A DNA stretch of 25,757 bases from JBBKXR01 sp037969585 (GTDB lineage: Bacteria > Verrucomicrobiota > Verrucomicrobiia > Verrucomicrobiales > DEV007), in NCBI GenBank assembly GCA_037969585.1, contig JBBKXR010000188.1, positions 1-25,757 on the forward strand, given 5' to 3'. Positions 22,722-25,757 of this stretch are shown in pieces. The stretch's first letter is position 1. Each line of letters starts with the position of its first letter. The position numbers and the translations under genes are program-made. The notes beneath the pieces are model-generated. The model was not told where the DNA came from. It saw nothing but the letters and a program-made list of their open reading frames with translations, and did not search any database.

Positions 22722-24719
22722 ATGAAATTGCTGCTTGTCCTTGCTACCGCGCTGCTGGTTCCGGTAACGCATGCGGCAGACGATGATGATAAGTTGAGTA
22801 TCCCGTGGTCGTTTGCACGACTGGCTCGTCCGACGGTCCCGGATCTGGCGGACAATCCGTGGCCGAAAGATCCGCTCGATCACTTTATCGCTGAGCGACT
22901 TGAGGCCGAAGGTCTGCGTCCGACCAGCGATGCCGATCGCCGAACCTTGATCCGGCGCGCCGCGTTTGATCTGACCGGGCTGCCACCGAGCCCAGACGCA
23001 GTCAGCGCCTTTCTCAATGACAAGGCCAGCGATGACGAAGCCTTTGCCAAAGTCGTTGACGACTACCTGGCCAGTCCGCGCTTCGGCGAACGCTGGGCGC
23101 GCCACTGGCTGGACATCGCTCGCTATGCGGACAGCGTTGGCCGCACCTGGAACGCTCCTTTTCCCTACGCCTGGCGCTACCGCGACTGGGTCATCGATTC
23201 ACTCAATGCTGACAAAAGTTACGATCGTTTTATCACCGAACAACTCGCCGGCGACCTGCTCACCGCCACCACCGTCGAGCAGCGCCGCGAGCAAATCGTC
23301 GGCACCGGTTTTCTCACGCTCGGCTCGCTGGCCATCAACGACGGCAATCAGGAAGCCTTCCTGATGGATCAGATCGACGACCAGATCGATGTCACCAGCC
23401 GCGCCTTCCTCGGCCTGACCATCGCCTGCGCCCGTTGTCACGATCACAAATACGATCCGATTCTGCAGGAAGATTACTACGCACTGGCGGGTATTTTCTA
23501 CAGCTCCTGGACTTACCCCGGCCAGGCTCACGTTCGTGATCAGGCGGGCCACGGTTACGTCGATCCGGAAATGCTGGTCAGGCTACCCGGCGACCTCGGC
23601 TCACCGATCGACCGGGTGCGTGACGTTCCCGCCGGCGTGCATTCGATGAATGACGTCAACCGCGACGGCGGCGCCAAAGCTCCCCCGCCCTACGATCTGC
23701 ATGCCGACTTCGCCATGGGCATGCGCGACGGCAAACCCGCCGACTGCGAACTGCGTATCGGCGGCGATGCCTACGAGTTGGGCGAGGCACCACCGCGCGG
23801 GAGTTTAAAAATTCCCGGCCTGCCGGCGCTGGCGCAGATCGCTGACAACGACAGTGGTCGCCTACAGCTCGCTCAGTGGATCGCCAGCCCGGGCCATCCG
23901 CTGACCTCGCGCGTCATGGTCAATCGCATCTGGCAGCATTTGTTTGGCGCCGGCCTGGTCGAAACCGTTGACGATTTCGGCATCACCGGACGCGAACCGG
24001 TTCATCCACAACTGCTCGATCATCTGGCGGTGCGCTTCGTTGAACAGGATTGGTCGATCAAAAAAATGATCCGCACCCTGATGCTCAGCCACACCTACCG
24101 GCTCAGCAATCAGGCCGACGTCGCCGCGATGGAAAAGGATCCCGACAACACCTTTTTCTGGCGCATGCGACCGCGCCGCCTCGAATTCGAACCGCTGCGC
24201 GACAGTCTGCTCGAATTGTCCGGTCGACTGCGCAGCGATCGTCCCGAGGGCATCCAGGTCGCCGGCAATGGAGGTAAAGGTCGCGTCGGCCAGACGCGCA
24301 GTTGGCTCAGTCTCGAAGCTCCGTATCGGACCATCTATTTGCCGGTGTTGCGCGACCTCCTGCCCGAAGAATACGGCACCTTCGATTTTCCCGACCCGAC
24401 CTCGATCAACGGTCTGCGCCACGTCACCACGGCGCCGCCCCAAGCGTTGTTCTTTATGAACAGCCGCTTCGTCGAAGACGCCGCCAGCGATACCGCCAGC
24501 CGCCTGATCGAAGCCGAGCCCAATACCGACAAACGCCTCGCGCTCACCTATCAATCGCTGTTCGCCCGCGAACCCAGCGCTGCCGAAATCGATGCCGCCA
24601 AGGACTTGCTGCGCTCGCTCGATTCCGGTGATTCCCCGACCGCCGATCGCGAGCGCGAGCGCTGGGGATTCCTTATCCAGGGCCTGCTGGCGTCGGCCGA
24701 ATTCCGCTACGTGTTCTAA
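22722..24719 (+). CDS. PSD1-type (DUF1549/DUF1553) exported protein with haem-like CxxCH
   Basis: From the ATG at 22722 the product has 665 residues and a signal peptide (MKLLLVLATALLVPVTHAA). An ATG 21 codons upstream lies inside the tandem repeat and would spoil the signal. DUF1549 occupies ~30-240: 'PLDHFIAERLEAEGLRPT', 'DLTGLPPSPDAV', 'SPRFGERWARHWLDIARYADSVG', and C236-A-R-C239-H240 followed by DHKYDP. DUF1553 occupies ~365-640: 'SRVMVNRIWQHLFGAGLVETVDDFG', 'SIKKMIRTLMLSHTYRLSNQ'. These proteins are abundant in Planctomycetota and Verrucomicrobiota, typically paired with a DUF1501 gene as here (19 bases apart), and are associated with polysaccharide, often sulfated, degradation. The usual PSCyt1 cytochrome domain is missing, which makes this a short member. 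Confidence 0.92.
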   Translation: MKLLLVLATALLVPVTHAADDDDKLSIPWSFARLARPTVPDLADNPWPKDPLDHFIAERLEAEGLRPTSDADRRTLIRRAAFDLTGLPPSPDAVSAFLNDKASDDEAFAKVVDDYLASPRFGERWARHWLDIARYADSVGRTWNAPFPYAWRYRDWVIDSLNADKSYDRFITEQLAGDLLTATTVEQRREQIVGTGFLTLGSLAINDGNQEAFLMDQIDDQIDVTSRAFLGLTIACARCHDHKYDPILQEDYYALAGIFYSSWTYPGQAHVRDQAGHGYVDPEMLVRLPGDLGSPIDRVRDVPAGVHSMNDVNRDGGAKAPPPYDLHADFAMGMRDGKPADCELRIGGDAYELGEAPPRGSLKIPGLPALAQIADNDSGRLQLAQWIASPGHPLTSRVMVNRIWQHLFGAGLVETVDDFGITGREPVHPQLLDHLAVRFVEQDWSIKKMIRTLMLSHTYRLSNQADVAAMEKDPDNTFFWRMRPRRLEFEPLRDSLLELSGRLRSDRPEGIQVAGNGGKGRVGQTRSWLSLEAPYRTIYLPVLRDLLPEEYGTFDFPDPTSINGLRHVTTAPPQALFFMNSRFVEDAASDTASRLIEAEPNTDKRLALTYQSLFAREPSAAEIDAAKDLLRSLDSGDSPTADRERERWGFLIQGLLASAEFRYVF

Positions 24720-24738
24720 CATTGACACCCGCTCCGCC

Positions 24739-25757
24739 ATGATTTCACGCCGACATTTTCTGCAGCACTCCAGCGTTGGATTCGGTGGCCTCGCCGCAAG
24801 CGCGCTGCTGCCCCGTTGGACCGGGGCGGCGAACCGTTCGGGTCCGCTCGCCGTCAAGGAGACGCATTTCACCGCCAGCGCCAAGCGGGTGATTTTCCTG
24901 TTCATGAATGGTGGCCCGAGCCATCACGAGAGCTTCGACTACAAGCCCGAACTGGCGAAGGCCGCGGCCGGCAACCCACGCTATCTCGCACCCGCTTTCG
25001 ACTTCCGGGCTCACGGCGAAAGTGGCCTGATGATTTCCGATGCCTTCCCGCATTTGGCCAAACACGCCGACGATCTGTGCCTGCTCAACGGCATGAACAT
25101 CGGCACCAACGGTCACATGCAGGGCGTGGTCCGCCTGCACACCGGCAACGATCGTTTCGTGCGACCGTCGATGGGCAGCTGGACGGTCTACGGTCTCGGC
25201 TCCGAAGCGGATGATTTGCCGGGCTTTGTCACCATCAGTCCGATTTCGAACAATGGCGGCGCGGGAAATTACGGCGCGGGATTTCTGCCGGCGAGCTTTC
25301 AGGGCACTCGACTCGGCGCAGGCGCCGATGGCATTTCTCATCTGAGTAACTATCGGCTCAACGAACGCGATCAACGCAAGCAGCTCGACTTTATTCAGCA
25401 GGCCAACCAGCGACTGCTCGAAAAGCATCCGGGCAATCAGGAGTTTGAGGGCGTCATCCAGAGCTATGAACTGGCTTTCAAAATGCAGACTTCGGTGCCG
25501 GACACGCTCGCCATCAGCGGTGAATCCGACGCCACGCTCGATCTCTACGGCATCAACGATGGCGCGACCTCGCGTTTCGGCAGCCAATGCCTGACCGCCC
25601 GACGCCTCGCCGAGAAGGGCGTACGCTTCATTCAGGTGACGGCCGACGGCTGGGATCATCACAACGACATTCGCCCGGCCATGGAGCGCAGTGCCGGCGC
25701 CACCGACAAACCCATCGCCGGCCTGATCGCTGACCTCAAACAGCGCGACATGCTCGA
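24739..25757 (+). CDS. DUF1501 protein, Tat-exported, C-terminus cut by window edge
   Basis: The frame opens at 24739 and runs off the window after 339 codons. The N-terminus 'ISRRHFLQHSSVGFGGLAASALL' is a twin-arginine signal. DUF1501 blocks are 'RVIFLFMNGGPSHHESFDYKPELAK', 'SDAFPHLAKHADDLCLLNGMN', 'LPGFVTISP', 'QCLTARRLAEKGVRFIQVT' and 'GWDHHND', the fold being related to alkaline phosphatase/sulfatase. It is the standard partner of the DUF1549/DUF1553 gene 19 bases upstream and is probably cotranscribed with it. Function is not established; the pair is thought to act in the periplasm on polysaccharides. The end lies outside the window. Confidence 0.93.
   Translation, partial: MISRRHFLQHSSVGFGGLAASALLPRWTGAANRSGPLAVKETHFTASAKRVIFLFMNGGPSHHESFDYKPELAKAAAGNPRYLAPAFDFRAHGESGLMISDAFPHLAKHADDLCLLNGMNIGTNGHMQGVVRLHTGNDRFVRPSMGSWTVYGLGSEADDLPGFVTISPISNNGGAGNYGAGFLPASFQGTRLGAGADGISHLSNYRLNERDQRKQLDFIQQANQRLLEKHPGNQEFEGVIQSYELAFKMQTSVPDTLAISGESDATLDLYGINDGATSRFGSQCLTARRLAEKGVRFIQVTADGWDHHNDIRPAMERSAGATDKPIAGLIADLKQRDML

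Noticed and set aside
24745..25662. Minus-strand 305-codon frame
   Set aside because: It is antisense to the DUF1501 gene, whose Tat signal and conserved blocks are unambiguous.

Overview
The window comes from a GC-rich bacterium of the PVC group, most likely a Verrucomicrobiota relative; Planctomycetota is the alternative. The taxonomic pointers are a DUF1549/DUF1553 (PSD1-type) gene followed by a DUF1501 gene, a 1179-residue PVC-type haem protein fused to PA14 and DUF1080 domains, a Tat-exported Gfo/Idh/MocA oxidoreductase, a 'DWPQFRGPNR'-type PQQ-like propeller protein, and intergenic spacers full of short palindromic repeats. There are no rRNA or tRNA genes, insertion sequences or CRISPR arrays that I can see.

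Layout. (1) 1-3146, minus strand: a fatty-acid and envelope block read from right to left, with a two-TM hypothetical protein, acpP, an unknown 179-residue protein, a membrane-anchored LysM protein and the N-terminal part of accA (cut by the window edge). (2) 3222-8174, plus strand: thiH, thiS, then the giant exported haem protein. (3) 8171-13151, minus strand: a compact four-gene operon made of a WXG100-like protein, a 181-residue helical protein, a second small WXG100-like protein and a 1304-residue coiled-coil/membrane/FtsK-SpoIIIE ATPase. I read it as a minimal type VII (ESX-like) secretion system, and it is the most system-like locus here. (4) 13152-13969: a gene-free island of hairpins. 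(5) 13970-17509: the Gfo/Idh/MocA gene, a small four-helix membrane protein, a spacer with a 36-bp direct repeat, and the PQQ-like propeller gene. (6) 17713-19967, minus strand: three accessory genes, namely a TerB-like/BRCT protein, a one-TM unknown, and a lipoprotein whose body is the substrate-binding beta-domain of DnaK/Hsp70 without the ATPase. The last two genes each end inside one copy of a ~125-bp direct repeat whose inverted arms covary. (7) 20229-22506, plus strand: a BlaI/MecI-type repressor with two operator dyads over its promoter, and an M56 (BlaR1-like) membrane metallopeptidase whose exported tail has 15 decapeptide repeats and an EF-hand pair instead of a penicillin-binding sensor. 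(8) 22573-25757: a 61-bp tandem repeat, then a PSD1-type gene and a truncated DUF1501 gene.

How the parts work together. acpP and accA supply fatty-acid synthesis. thiS and thiH make the thiazole part of thiamine. In the secretion locus the two small proteins are the likely substrates or partners of the membrane ATPase. The BlaI/M56 pair is a self-contained sensor in which a signal-triggered protease relieves repression. The PSD1/DUF1501 pair and the haem, PQQ-propeller and Gfo/Idh/MocA proteins belong to the large exported redox and polysaccharide-associated repertoire of PVC bacteria. Start codons were adjusted by signal peptides, family start points and visible ribosome binding sites.
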